DNA of 64,000 nucleotides from assembly GCF_018449725.1 (NCBI RefSeq), contig NZ_JAAVVC010000029.1:1-64000 (forward strand), read 5' to 3'. This DNA is from Pseudomonas sp. dw_612 (lineage in GTDB: Bacteria > Pseudomonadota > Gammaproteobacteria > Pseudomonadales > Pseudomonadaceae). This document shows positions 45,212-53,965 of the stretch, in pieces; within the stretch, counting starts at the first letter, position 1, and each line of letters starts with the position of its first letter. Below the pieces are notes generated by a model. That model had not been told where the DNA came from and made no database searches. It saw nothing but the letters and a program-made list of their open reading frames with translations. Both the position numbers and the translations under genes were made by a program.

Positions 45212-45700
45212 TCACTCTCCCTGATGTTCCCGGGCCTTGGCGCTGGTTTTCAGAAACTCTTCGATATTGCTCATCTGCTCATCCCACCCTCGGCTGTCCA
45301 TGCGGAAAGCCTTGAGCCGACGGGTTTGCGGAATATGATCGAAACCGGACTCGGTCACCTTCAGCAAGGTGCCGTCATCCATGTCTTCGAGTTCGAACAG
45401 CACCAGTGTGGTCGGCTCCTGAGAATAATCGACGTCCGGTTCCACGGCATACGGGTGCCAGCGAAACGAAAACACCCGCTCCGGCTCGACTCGCTCCACC
45501 AGCACATTCCACAACAAGTGTTCATAACCGGGATACGTGATCTGCCCCTGCGTCCACTCACCGGCAACAAAGCGCTTGCCCTCAAGCGCCACGCCAAACC
45601 ACTGGCCAAACGCCTCGGCATTGGCCAACACGCGCCAAACGTGCGAACGCGGCGCCTTGAGCAAAATCTTTCTTTCGATGCGATCTGATGCTGGATTCAT
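45212..45700 (-). CDS. SRPBCC (AHSA1-like) domain protein
   Basis: 162 residues of the START/Bet v1-like AHSA1 group: IERKILLKAPRSHVWRVLANAEAFGQWFG at the N-terminus, a beta-rich centre (RVFSFRWHPYAVEP) and the long C-terminal helix RGWDEQMSNIEEFL. Such proteins bind small hydrophobic ligands; the specific role is unknown. A strong ribosome site (GGAGGTGACTT) precedes ATG 45700. It leads a two-gene operon with the APH(6)-like kinase. Confidence 0.82.
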   Translation of the reverse strand: MNPASDRIERKILLKAPRSHVWRVLANAEAFGQWFGVALEGKRFVAGEWTQGQITYPGYEHLLWNVLVERVEPERVFSFRWHPYAVEPDVDYSQEPTTLVLFELEDMDDGTLLKVTESGFDHIPQTRRLKAFRMDSRGWDEQMSNIEEFLKTSAKAREHQGE

Positions 45701-45865
45701 AAGTCACCTCCTGTACTGAACAGTAGGCCTGTAAGACCACAAGACCAACCCTAAAGTTGTATCAAGCCAGTGCGACTATCAACATAGTCTGAAATATTAG
45801 GCTGTATTTCAGCCCATCCATTCTGGATTAACGATAAGCGTTGGCTAGCCCCACCGGAGAACCTC

Positions 45866-46264
45866 ATGAATAGCCTCACCGGCAGTTGCCTGTGCAAAAC
45901 CATCGAATACCAGCTCGACAGCCTCGACATGCCCATCGCCCACTGCCATTGCCAGACCTGCCGTAAGGCCCACTCCGCTGCGTTCGCCTCGACCGCCGGG
46001 GTGATGCGCGAGCACTTTCGCTGGACCAAGGGTCAGGATTGGTTGAGCAGCTATGAGTCGTCGCCGGGCAAGCTGCGGCATTTCTGTTCGGTGTGTGGCT
46101 CGCAGTTAATGGCGGAGCGCTTGGCGCAGCCGCACGTGATTGTGCGGGTGGCGACGCTTGATGTTGATCCGGGCGTGAGGCCGCAGGCGCATATCTGGAC
46201 GGTGCATGATGTGCCTTGGCTTGAATATGAATCGGTTGAAAAATGTCCGGAGGGGCAGGCATAG
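45866..46264 (+). CDS. GFA-family protein (zinc-binding, CENP-V/GFA fold)
   Basis: 132 residues with the GFA zinc-binding Cys pattern: CLC near 8-10, HCHCQTCRKAHSAAF near 27-41 and FCSVCGSQL near 74. The family was named after a glutathione-dependent formaldehyde-activating enzyme, but most members have no proven activity. It is single, preceded by GGAG at eight bases, and divergent from the SRPBCC gene across 165 bases that hold no other gene. Confidence 0.85.
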   Translation: MNSLTGSCLCKTIEYQLDSLDMPIAHCHCQTCRKAHSAAFASTAGVMREHFRWTKGQDWLSSYESSPGKLRHFCSVCGSQLMAERLAQPHVIVRVATLDVDPGVRPQAHIWTVHDVPWLEYESVEKCPEGQA

Positions 46265-46287
46265 ATTCATCAGGTCACATAATTCCC

Positions 46288-46380
46288 TGTGGGAGCGGGC
46301 TTGCTCGCGAAGAGGGTGTGTCAGTCGACATTGATGTTGCCTGACACACCGCTTTCGCGAGCAAGCCCGCTCCCACAGGG
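46288..46380. repeat. REPIN
   Basis: Complete REPIN in the gap between the GFA and LprI-like genes, with gtgtcagtcgac/cctgacacacc at the centre. Confidence 0.88.
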
Positions 46381-46445
46381 GATAGTGATGAATCGCGGAT
46401 TCGCTACACTGCCCCCCAACTTTCCAACTTCACCGTGAGAATCCC

Positions 46446-46823
46446 ATGCCCCCACGCTTTCTCCTGGCGCTGCTGCCGCTGCTGTTCACCACCGCCGCCC
46501 ATGCCGTGGACTGTGACAACGCCAACACCCAGGGCGATATGAATCAGTGCGCCGCGCAGCAGTACAAGGCTGCGGACAAAGAGTTGAATACGCTGTATCA
46601 GCAGATCAACCAGCGGTTGAAGGACAGTCCCGATGCCAAGAAGCTGTTGGTCAGCGCCCAGCGCAGTTGGGTGGCGTTTCGCGATGCGGAGTGCAAGTTC
46701 TCGGCCTCCGGGGTTGAGGGTGGCAGTGTGTATCCGTTGATTTACAGCAACTGCACCACCGGGCTGACCAAGGCACGGGTCGAGGCGTTCAAGACTTACT
46801 TGAAGTGTGAGGAAGGGGATTAG
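46446..46823 (+). CDS. LprI/DUF1311-family periplasmic protein
   Basis: 125 residues. Residues 1-20 are a signal peptide ending AAHA. The mature part has DCDNANTQGDMNQCA, YKAADKELNTLYQQI and LLVSAQRSWVAFRDAECKF, the pattern of the LprI N-terminal (DUF1311) family, with Cys residues likely paired in disulfides. Some relatives inhibit lysozyme; this is not established here. Monocistronic. Confidence 0.83.
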   Translation: MPPRFLLALLPLLFTTAAHAVDCDNANTQGDMNQCAAQQYKAADKELNTLYQQINQRLKDSPDAKKLLVSAQRSWVAFRDAECKFSASGVEGGSVYPLIYSNCTTGLTKARVEAFKTYLKCEEGD

Positions 46824-46867
46824 AGTTGCCCGGTGCCGGGGCAGTAATTTCTCGATTGTTTTCTAGG

Positions 46868-46950
46868 GCCTCTTCGCGAGCAAGCCCGCTCCCACACTGG
46901 ATTTGTGATCGACGCAAAACCAATGTGGGAGCGGGCTTGCCCGCGAAGGC
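46868..46950. repeat. REPIN, head-to-head arms
   Basis: The arm cttcgcgagcaagcccgctc comes first and gtgggagcgggcttgcccgc second, opposite to most REPINs here. It may help end both converging transcripts (LprI-like and qhpB). Confidence 0.8.
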
Positions 46951-46969
46951 GTCCTCTCAGGCGCCGTAA

Positions 46970-48088
46970 TTACCGAACAAATATCTGCGCCGTGGTAATC
47001 GCCATATCCCCACCCGGCAACTTGATATTCCCCACCTGCTTCATACTTTCGGCATCAAAAATCGCCACGTCATTAAACGTCCCGGCCAGGTAGATCTTGC
47101 TGCCGTCCTTGTTGAAGGAAATGCAGTAGTAGGAGTGATCCAGCGTCGCCGCCTGGAGCATTTTCTTCTGCTTGATGTCGTACTTGGCCAAGCGGTTGAG
47201 CACGCCGAACATCAGGTTCGGGTCCTTGGGTGAGCGCATGCCGCTGAAATAGATTTCCGTCAAAGGGCCGAAGTCGGTGGTTTCGGTCTTGCCAGTTTTC
47301 AGGTCGATGCTGAACAGCCCGTAGAGGTACTCGGCGGTCAACGGATCCTGCTTCTTGTCCTTGAATTTCGCGGCGGTGTAGAGCAGCGAGAAGTCATGGC
47401 GCCAGGTCTGCTGGTTCCATACGTAGAGCACGTCCGGCGCGCTGTAGTTCTCGCGTTTCCAGTGACGGCTGGGGATCAGCACGTCGAACTTGCCGGTCTT
47501 CACATTCACCTTGTATACGTCCGCCCCCGCCACATACAGCGTGCCGTCGTCGCCACTTTGCATGATGGTCAACTGCCGGGGCGCCGGAAAACTGCGCACC
47601 GGTTTGGCGTCCATGCCGGCGTCGGTGGCGTAGACATCGAGCCGGGGTTGCTGCACCTCATAGCGGTCGTTGAGCATCAACGTCGGGTTGGCGATGGCGA
47701 ACAATTCCTTGCCGTCATGGCTCAAGGTGAAGGCGAACATCGACTTGGCTTTCTCCCCCGGTTTCTGGGTGATGCTGGCGTGGAAGACTTGCTTGCAACT
47801 GTCCAGTTCGACGCCGTAGATGTCCGCGTAGTGATTGTTCAGTACATACGCGGTCTTGCGATCCGGCGACAGTTGCACGGTGCCCGGGCCGAAGGCGTCC
47901 GGCATCTTGCAGGTCTTGAACAGGGTGTCGGTGGCCAGGTCGATCACGTGCAGGTTGTTCGGGTAATTGGTGGTCAACATGTACTCGTGACCGTCTTGCA
48001 GTGCCGTGTTTTCATCGGCCAGAACAGTGAGCGAACAGACGCTCAGGACGGCGAACGCGGCCAGGCCGCAGGCTTTAATGCTACGCAT
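46970..48088 (-). CDS. qhpB: Quinohemoprotein amine dehydrogenase, beta subunit
   Basis: 372 residues from ATG 48088 (AAGGA upstream). Residues 1-24 form a signal peptide (TVLA before DE). The rest is a seven-bladed beta-propeller with repeated short strands (YMLTTNYPNNLHVIDLATD, GSKIYLAGTFNDVAIFDAES). In QHNDH this subunit holds the alpha and the crosslinked gamma subunits together in the periplasm. It is the last gene of the qhpA-D-C-B operon, 23 bases after qhpC. The same subunit set is called pea in phenylethylamine-degrading P. putida. Confidence 0.92.
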   Translation of the reverse strand: MRSIKACGLAAFAVLSVCSLTVLADENTALQDGHEYMLTTNYPNNLHVIDLATDTLFKTCKMPDAFGPGTVQLSPDRKTAYVLNNHYADIYGVELDSCKQVFHASITQKPGEKAKSMFAFTLSHDGKELFAIANPTLMLNDRYEVQQPRLDVYATDAGMDAKPVRSFPAPRQLTIMQSGDDGTLYVAGADVYKVNVKTGKFDVLIPSRHWKRENYSAPDVLYVWNQQTWRHDFSLLYTAAKFKDKKQDPLTAEYLYGLFSIDLKTGKTETTDFGPLTEIYFSGMRSPKDPNLMFGVLNRLAKYDIKQKKMLQAATLDHSYYCISFNKDGSKIYLAGTFNDVAIFDAESMKQVGNIKLPGGDMAITTAQIFVR

Positions 48089-48111
48089 GCTGGAATCCTT
48101 TTGAGGTCCGA

Positions 48112-48435
48112 TCACTTGTCTTTTGGAAAGACAGTCCCGAGGTTGCGCCAGTTGTCGTTGGAGGCCTGCGCGTCCTTGTTCCAGTCCGGGTAGGTGCTCA
48201 TCATGTCGGGCACCTGGGCCGGCCACCAGCACGGGTCGGAGCAGCCATACAAGTCGGCTTCCATCGGCTGGCACAGCGACGACACGCCGCCGAACGCATC
48301 GATTTCCCAGCCCGGGTCAGTGGTCGAGGCGCAGCCGGCGACGGAGCTCATCGCCACCACTTCTTCGATGCGGTTTTCCTCCGCGGCCTTGTCCATTTTC
48401 AGCGCTTTGTTATTGATTGCCTTGAGATGTTTCAT
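48112..48435 (-). CDS. qhpC: Quinohemoprotein amine dehydrogenase, gamma subunit (CTQ-bearing)
   Basis: 107 residues. The first 28 (MKHLKAINNK...EEVVA) form the leader known to be removed by QhpE, leaving a 79-residue mature chain. In mature numbering every residue of the known crosslinks is present: Cys7-Glu16, Cys27-Asp33 and Cys41-Asp49 thioethers, and Cys37 with Trp43 for the cysteine tryptophylquinone cofactor. The start ATG lies one base after the qhpD stop (TGATATG), giving tight coupling of the substrate peptide to its radical SAM maturase. The chain crosses the inner membrane after crosslinking, not by Sec, consistent with the absence of a signal peptide. Confidence 0.95.
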   Translation of the reverse strand: MKHLKAINNKALKMDKAAEENRIEEVVAMSSVAGCASTTDPGWEIDAFGGVSSLCQPMEADLYGCSDPCWWPAQVPDMMSTYPDWNKDAQASNDNWRNLGTVFPKDK

Positions 48436-48436
48436 A

Positions 48437-49867
48437 TCAGTGAGCCTTGCGCGGAGTGATGTAGCTGCTGATAAACGCAGGGTTGTGGGCCATGATCCGG
48501 GTGTAGACCTCGATGCCGAAGTCGACCCAGTCACGCATCAGTTCGCAGTAGTGATAGGTCGGGTGGGTCGGGTCGCCATAACGGGCATAGCTTTCGTGGT
48601 AGCAGCCGCCGGAGCACAAGTTGCGGATCTGACAGTCCTCGCAACCGGTGTTGGTGCGGTCCAGGCGTTGGGACAGAAAGTCGTTCAACTCCACCTGTTT
48701 CACACCGCTGTGGACGTTGCCAAACGTCGGCAGTGAAGAACCGGTAAAGCGGTGGCACAGGTTCAATTCACCTTTGTGATCCACCGCCAGCATTTTCAAA
48801 CCGGCGCCGCACGGCAGGGCTTTTTTGTGACCTTCGTGGATGTCGGTAATCAACTGGTGCAGGTTGGAGAAACCGATATTGCGGTGTTCCAGCGCTGCTT
48901 CCAGATAGCGTCGACCGAGCTTCTTCATGTTGGCGAAGACTTCGATCAGCTCGTCGCTGGACAGGTTGAAGGTGCTGATATCGCCCGACGTCACCGGGGC
49001 GAAACCGACTTCGGCAAACCCCAGTTCGTTGAACAGGTGATCCCAGATGGTTTCCACGTCAGTCACGCCAGTAGTCAAGGTCACCCGCGCCCCCACCGGA
49101 CGGCTGTTGTAACGCGACAGCAGCATCTCGGCCTTGCGCCGCACCACGTCGTACGTGCCCTGCCCGCCCACGGTGATGCGGTTGCGATCGTGCACGGTTT
49201 TCGGCCCGTCGATACTTACCGACAGCCCGAAACGGTGGGCGTTGAGGTAGTCCACGGTGTCTTCGGTGAGTAGCGTGGCGTTGGTGGTCATGACGAACTC
49301 GACGAACTTGCCCGCCTCGGCAAACCGCTTCTCGCAATAGTCGACCATGTACTCGATCAGCTTGCGGTTGCTCAGCGGCTCGCCACCGAAAAACACCACG
49401 GTGAAACGCTCTTCATCCGGGGATTCACGCAGCAGCATTTCCACGGAGGCCACTGCGGTTTCGACGTCCATTTTTTTGCCCGCCGACGGTTTGTCGAGGT
49501 CTTCCTTGTAGCAGTAGGTGCAACTCAAATTGCACCCGGTGTTGACGTTGAGCACCACGGTGTTGATCGCCGTGCGCTCGACCCGTTTGGTGCCGATGTC
49601 CGGGGTCAATGGCGAGCCGTCGCTGACCAGTTCCAGGGCCATCAACTCGCGCAGGGTTTCTGTGATTTCCTCACCGTTGAAACGCGCGGCCAAACGCTGA
49701 ATCAGGTCGTCCGAGGAACAGCCGGGACCGCGCAAGGTGTCGATGATGGTGCCCGTCAGTTCATCGCTGGCGAACAGCGAACTGCTAGGGATGTGAAACA
49801 GCATGCGGTCGGCATCGACGTGCACTTCGTGCAGGTTCCGTTCGACCAGATTCAAAATAGCGCCCAT
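48437..49867 (-). CDS. qhpD: Radical SAM/SPASM maturase of the QHNDH gamma subunit
   Basis: 476 residues. The radical SAM cluster motif CNLSCTYC is at 112-119. A SPASM-type set of Cys follows (CGAGLKMLAVDHKGELNLCHRF, CEDCQIRNLCSGGC) for auxiliary iron-sulfur clusters. QhpD forms the three intra-peptide thioether bonds in QhpC. The N-terminal about 90 residues resemble a peptide-recognition (RRE-like) region. AGGAGGT stands five bases before ATG 49867. It lies between qhpA and qhpC in the operon. Confidence 0.94.
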   Translation of the reverse strand: MGAILNLVERNLHEVHVDADRMLFHIPSSSLFASDELTGTIIDTLRGPGCSSDDLIQRLAARFNGEEITETLRELMALELVSDGSPLTPDIGTKRVERTAINTVVLNVNTGCNLSCTYCYKEDLDKPSAGKKMDVETAVASVEMLLRESPDEERFTVVFFGGEPLSNRKLIEYMVDYCEKRFAEAGKFVEFVMTTNATLLTEDTVDYLNAHRFGLSVSIDGPKTVHDRNRITVGGQGTYDVVRRKAEMLLSRYNSRPVGARVTLTTGVTDVETIWDHLFNELGFAEVGFAPVTSGDISTFNLSSDELIEVFANMKKLGRRYLEAALEHRNIGFSNLHQLITDIHEGHKKALPCGAGLKMLAVDHKGELNLCHRFTGSSLPTFGNVHSGVKQVELNDFLSQRLDRTNTGCEDCQIRNLCSGGCYHESYARYGDPTHPTYHYCELMRDWVDFGIEVYTRIMAHNPAFISSYITPRKAH

Positions 49868-49948
49868 TGCAACCTCCTGTGCAAACCCTGCCTGGCGGGG
49901 CCTGCGGTCATTCCGAAAAGTGTCTGAAAACGGGTAGGTTCAGCCAAC

Positions 49949-51529
49949 TCATGGAATGGGTGGATTGTTCCAGCGTTGCACAGTGACGATCATGTGGCCT
50001 TCGCCGGTCAGGGATTTTCCTGCGTCGTCGACGACGGCGATCACCTTGAGGTTGCCGGCATTGTTGGTGGACATCTTGCGCTGCGGGTTCGGCCCGGCAT
50101 CGCCTGGGGTGAACACGCCGCTGTCGGCCTGCATGGTGCCGGCGAACTTCACGTCTTCGTCTTCCTTGGCGCGATCATCGAAGGCTTCAACCTTCCATTG
50201 CGCCGGGAACACACCGATGCGATACGGTTTGCCGTCGGCGCCTTTGCCCCAGGCCTCGGCATCGAACCGACCCTGGACTTTCGGCGTCGAACCACCGCCC
50301 TCGCCGATCCGCGCCACGGAGAACTCCGGCACGACTTTGACCGACGCGATTGTGTTGTAGACCGACAGGCTCGGGCCTTTCAGCGTGCCGACGGTGACGT
50401 CGCGCAGACCCGGTTGGGCATTCGCCGCCGCCTTGAGTTTGACCCTGATCCGCTCAGGGCTTTGCTCGACGACTTCGACCACTTCCACGCCTTTGCCGAA
50501 GTTCGGTTTGCCGGTGAGGCCGCTGCCGACCAGCGTCACTTCGGTTTCTGCGCCAGCCTTCACGTAGCCCGGCTGCACCGCCAGCAACCGACTGCTGCCC
50601 TGCTTCGCCGCCACAAAATCCAGACCGCGTTCATCGTGCTCGGCCTCGAACATCCGGCCTTGCATCGCATTGCCCTGGGCGGCAAAAACCTGGCGCATGG
50701 TCACGCCATCAACGGTCACGTTGCCGCGCCATTCGTAGCCGCTGTAGAGAATCGCGCTACCGTCGCCGTTAAACGGACTGCCGTCGGCATATTGGCCTTT
50801 GACGCTGACCTTGAAGGTGTCGTTGCCATCGGCGCTGACGCTCATCACCCCGGCCAATTCACCTTTACCCGGCAAGTGACCGCTGAAGCTCCAGTCGCCA
50901 ACCAGCGCGTCGCTTTTCGGCGCGGTGCTCAGCCATTTTTTCCAGGCCGGGTTGTCCAGCGGATAACGCTTGGCCAGCAGCGGCACCATGTCTTTGCGGG
51001 CGATATCAAACCAGTCGCGATCCCGCGCCAAGGCCTGGTATTCGAGGGACGGCCATTGGCCGAGGTGGAAGTTGACCAGTCGTTCCCATTCCTGGGCCGG
51101 ACGCCGTTGCAGGGCGACCCGCGCGCCGGAGTGGCAGCGTCCGCACATCTGACTGGTCTGGTCGTCGAACTTTTCGACGGTATTAAGGCGACGCTCCAAC
51201 GCATACCGCACGCCATCGGTTTCGCTCGGCGCCAGCCCTTGAGTGTCAGCCAGGTATTTGACCAGGGTCCGGCGGTCGTCATCGCTGATCTGCAAACCGT
51301 GCATGGTTTGCATCCGGGCGATGCTCATCAGCCAGCCTTCCGGGGTCTTGCGCTGGTGACTGATGCGGCTCAGGGCGTTATCGGCTTCGGGGGTGTGACA
51401 GCCCTGACAGGTTTCCTTGAGGATGGTCTGGGCATCGCGGGCTGCCAGGCTGTAAGGCGAATGCAGCGCCACACAAGCGGCCACGGCCAGCAGGCCGGCG
51501 CTCATGCCTGATCGGAGTCTTCTCTTCAT
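49949..51529 (-). CDS. qhpA: Quinohemoprotein amine dehydrogenase, diheme alpha subunit
   Basis: 526 residues from ATG 51529 (a GTG at 51547 is the alternative). Residues 1-29 form a signal peptide (SLA before ARD). Two c-type heme sites are present: CQGCH at 41-45 and CGRCH at 129-133. The remainder is the set of beta domains typical of the alpha subunit. The hemes take electrons from the CTQ cofactor in QhpC and pass them to a periplasmic acceptor while amines are oxidised to aldehydes. First gene of the structural operon; a sigma-54-like promoter and activator half-site lie upstream. Confidence 0.93.
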   Translation of the reverse strand: MKRRLRSGMSAGLLAVAACVALHSPYSLAARDAQTILKETCQGCHTPEADNALSRISHQRKTPEGWLMSIARMQTMHGLQISDDDRRTLVKYLADTQGLAPSETDGVRYALERRLNTVEKFDDQTSQMCGRCHSGARVALQRRPAQEWERLVNFHLGQWPSLEYQALARDRDWFDIARKDMVPLLAKRYPLDNPAWKKWLSTAPKSDALVGDWSFSGHLPGKGELAGVMSVSADGNDTFKVSVKGQYADGSPFNGDGSAILYSGYEWRGNVTVDGVTMRQVFAAQGNAMQGRMFEAEHDERGLDFVAAKQGSSRLLAVQPGYVKAGAETEVTLVGSGLTGKPNFGKGVEVVEVVEQSPERIRVKLKAAANAQPGLRDVTVGTLKGPSLSVYNTIASVKVVPEFSVARIGEGGGSTPKVQGRFDAEAWGKGADGKPYRIGVFPAQWKVEAFDDRAKEDEDVKFAGTMQADSGVFTPGDAGPNPQRKMSTNNAGNLKVIAVVDDAGKSLTGEGHMIVTVQRWNNPPIP

Positions 51530-51639
51530 CAACGTCGAACCTCGCACGGTGCTTTCTTATTGTTGTGGCTTATCGTTTTTATGGTTTCTGCCGCCAGCGG
51601 CGCACCGCTGACGGAGGCAAGAGAAACGTCTGCGATGAG

Positions 51640-51658
51640 CAATACACGGAGCGTGCCA
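51640..51658 (-). promoter_or_regulatory. Candidate sigma-54 promoter of qhpA, imperfect -12
   Basis: On the minus strand TGGCACG (51658-51652) is a perfect -24 element. At the right distance the -12 element reads GTGTA instead of TTGCA, so the usual GC is GT. The about 86-bp distance to the upstream activator-like half-site is the same as at the aldehyde dehydrogenase promoter, which raises confidence. Confidence 0.45.
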
Positions 51659-51734
51659 GCTTACCGATTGTCTTTTTAATCAATGAGTTAGCAGACAACC
51701 GTGGGCGCAGACCAGGCATAGGGAAGCGCCCCGA

Positions 51735-51753
51735 CGTCTAATATCGCGACAGT
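51735..51753 (-). promoter_or_regulatory. Candidate activator site upstream of qhpA (half palindrome)
   Basis: The minus strand reads ACTGTCGCGATAT then a diverged right half. The first 11 bases equal the left half and spacer of the perfect palindrome at 53818-53838. The 51530-51879 gap otherwise contains no gene. Confidence 0.45.
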
Positions 51754-51879
51754 TGTTGCAGTCTGAGACAAGCATAGAACGGGCAGCGGCGCGCGATGGG
51801 CCGGCAGCGCACAATCGCCACGTCACACCGCAGGGCGCGACGTGGCTGATTTCAGGACAGGGGTGGCGGTGTTTTTGAC

Positions 51880-53517
51880 TCAGACGTTGAAGAACATAAC
51901 CTTGCTGGTCAGTCGATCAGCCAGGTCAGCCAGCTCCTGACTGGACGCCGTGACCATTTGTGATCCGCCCGCGGCTTCGAGCGTGGAGCTGTGGATGCGG
52001 TTGATATTCTGGCTGACCTCTTTGGCCACCGCGCTCTGCTCGACCGAAGCACTGGCGATTTGCGCGTTCATGTCGTTGATCGCCCCCACTTCCTTGCTGA
52101 TCCTGGTCAGTGCCGTTTGCACCAGATCGGTTTGCTCCACGGTCTGGCGCGCCAGCTCACAACAACGCTGCATCACACCGGCGGCTTCCTGAGTGCCGGT
52201 TTGCAGTTTGTTGATCATGTCCCGAATCTCTTGCGTCGACTCCTGGGTCCGGGTCGCCAGCGAGCGAACTTCATCGGCCACCACGGCAAAGCCCCGTCCA
52301 TGCTCGCCGGCACGCGCCGCTTCGATCGCGGCATTGAGCGCCAGCAGGTTGGTCTGGGCAGCGATCGAGTTGATCACTTCAGTCACTGTTTCAATGCTTT
52401 CGCTGTCCCTGGACACCTGGCTGACCAGCGTCGTCGCTTCCTCCAGGATGCGCGCCAGATTCTGGATCGCACCCACGGCCTCACCGACCCTGTGGTTACC
52501 CACCTCGACTTCGCCATCGGCTTTCTGCGTGCCACTGGAGGCTTGTCCGGCAAAACCGGCCACTTGGTTGACGGTGGCGGCCATCTCGGTGATTGCGGTG
52601 GCGATCTGCTCGGCTTCGCTGGTTTGCAATCGGGTCTGGCGGTTATTGCTTTCGGACGTCGCCTGCAAACGCTGCGAGCACTGGCTGACTTCACCCGCAG
52701 CGGCGCGAACCTCGGTGATAGTCCCGCGCAATAGCGTCAGAGTGTTTTTCAACACCCCCATGACACTGTCGGGATAGGTCGTGTGAACCGGCTGATTCAA
52801 ATCACCTTCGGCCAGATTGCGGATAATCCGCGCAACTTCAGCAGGCTCTGCCCCCAGGGTCGAGTTGACCGAGCGGATGATCACCAGCGACACCACCACA
52901 CTCAGCACGGAGGCAAACGCCGTGGCGATCAGCGTCAGCATGCTGAAACCGCTGGCAACGGAGCGGACTTCGCCAATGCGTTCGCTGATCACTTTCTCTT
53001 CAAAATCGATCAGGGCGTTGATTCGTTTGAGCCACTCGGTGTAATGAGCCGAGGTCTGATTGAGCAAAAACGCTCGCGCCGCCGGAACATCGCCGCTACT
53101 GCGGGTTTCAATCAACTTCTGCGTCGAGACCAGCGCGGTGTGCTCGATATCCTTGATGGCCGCCAGCAATTGGCGTTCTTCGCCGGTCGCGCCTGCCGAC
53201 AGGAAGACCTTATCCATGGGCGCGGAAGAGTCGTCATAGGCCTTTTTAAGGTCGTCGACCTTTCTTAGAAAACTGTTCATTTCCGGGACTGTTTCGACCA
53301 GTACCGCATCGCGCAGAGCGATCGCACGGTCATGAACACTGCCACGAAAGTTGATCGCATAACGCTGTTTGAGTGCGGCGTTTTCACTCACTTTAGTCAA
53401 GGCGCTGTCGATCAGGCCTACGCGCTGCACACCTACGCCGGTCAACAGCATCAGTAAAACGATAATCATGGCAAAGCCCAGCCCAATCCGCTGAGCCAAA
53501 GTGAACGACGTGCTCAT
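51880..53517 (-). CDS. Methyl-accepting chemotaxis protein (4HB-type sensor)
   Basis: 545 residues from ATG 53517. Transmembrane helix 1 spans about 9-32, a helical periplasmic sensor of the four-helix-bundle type spans about 33-190, and transmembrane helix 2 about 190-212. A HAMP segment follows (EPAEVARIIRNLAEGDLNQPV). The cytoplasmic signalling hairpin contains the hallmark IAAQTNLLALNAAIEAARAGEHGRGFAVVADEVRxLA (key residues near 380-420). It lacks a C-terminal CheR-tether pentapeptide. The gene sits between the qhpA operon and the aldehyde dehydrogenase gene, so a role in sensing amines or their products is an inference from position only. Confidence 0.9.
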   Translation of the reverse strand: MSTSFTLAQRIGLGFAMIIVLLMLLTGVGVQRVGLIDSALTKVSENAALKQRYAINFRGSVHDRAIALRDAVLVETVPEMNSFLRKVDDLKKAYDDSSAPMDKVFLSAGATGEERQLLAAIKDIEHTALVSTQKLIETRSSGDVPAARAFLLNQTSAHYTEWLKRINALIDFEEKVISERIGEVRSVASGFSMLTLIATAFASVLSVVVSLVIIRSVNSTLGAEPAEVARIIRNLAEGDLNQPVHTTYPDSVMGVLKNTLTLLRGTITEVRAAAGEVSQCSQRLQATSESNNRQTRLQTSEAEQIATAITEMAATVNQVAGFAGQASSGTQKADGEVEVGNHRVGEAVGAIQNLARILEEATTLVSQVSRDSESIETVTEVINSIAAQTNLLALNAAIEAARAGEHGRGFAVVADEVRSLATRTQESTQEIRDMINKLQTGTQEAAGVMQRCCELARQTVEQTDLVQTALTRISKEVGAINDMNAQIASASVEQSAVAKEVSQNINRIHSSTLEAAGGSQMVTASSQELADLADRLTSKVMFFNV

Positions 53518-53817
53518 TTCATATACCGAAGGTGGTTTTAGGGAGAACCGGGCGCACAAGTGCGTCCAGACCGGGCAGCTCAGATGCAGGGGTGAACCAC
53601 TAAAGGACGCCGGTTAGTTCAAGACTCCGGTCTATTTGGAAGCGGTCTAATATCGCTCGCTGGCAGGTCATGTCAGTCGGTAACCGAGCCTATTGACGCT
53701 CTTGAAGAGTACCGGCCAAGTGCCACCCACGGTAATCGGCAACGACTGATTTTTTCTCGGGATTACCCTACTGCCGCACTACTTTGTCCGAGCAATTTCA
53801 CGTCTTGAATCTCATCC

Positions 53818-53838
53818 ACTGTCGCGATTTGCGACAGT
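53818..53838. promoter_or_regulatory. Perfect palindrome, likely enhancer site for the sigma-54 activator
   Basis: ACTGTCGC-N5-GCGACAGT, a 21-bp perfect inverted repeat about 87 bp upstream of the -24 element of the aldehyde dehydrogenase gene. Such symmetric sites bind AcoR-type activators; the gene for one is nearby (59589-61493). Confidence 0.7.
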
Positions 53839-53913
53839 CACGCACCGCCTCGTCCAGATGCCAGCGCCGGCCAAGGCCGCAACGGCAGGGCTTGCGCAGT
53901 GCCTTCGCGCATT

Positions 53914-53928
53914 TGGCACAGCCATTGC
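53914..53928 (+). promoter_or_regulatory. Sigma-54 promoter of the aldehyde dehydrogenase gene
   Basis: TGGCAC-AGCCA-TTGC, an exact -24/-12 match with correct spacing, about 38 bases before the ATG at 53966. Confidence 0.85.
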
Positions 53929-53965
53929 CAAAGACCTCTATTCACGCATAACAAGAGGTTTCGCC

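Noticed and set aside
51640..51658. Calling the qhpA promoter a certain sigma-54 promoter
   Set aside because: The -24 element is perfect, but the -12 element lacks the GC dinucleotide; a TTGC seven bases farther is at the wrong distance. It was kept only as a low-confidence feature.
53725..53745. FliA (sigma-28) promoter for the chemoreceptor gene
   Set aside because: The minus strand has GCCGATTA, close to the -10 consensus, but no matching -35 element at the usual spacing.
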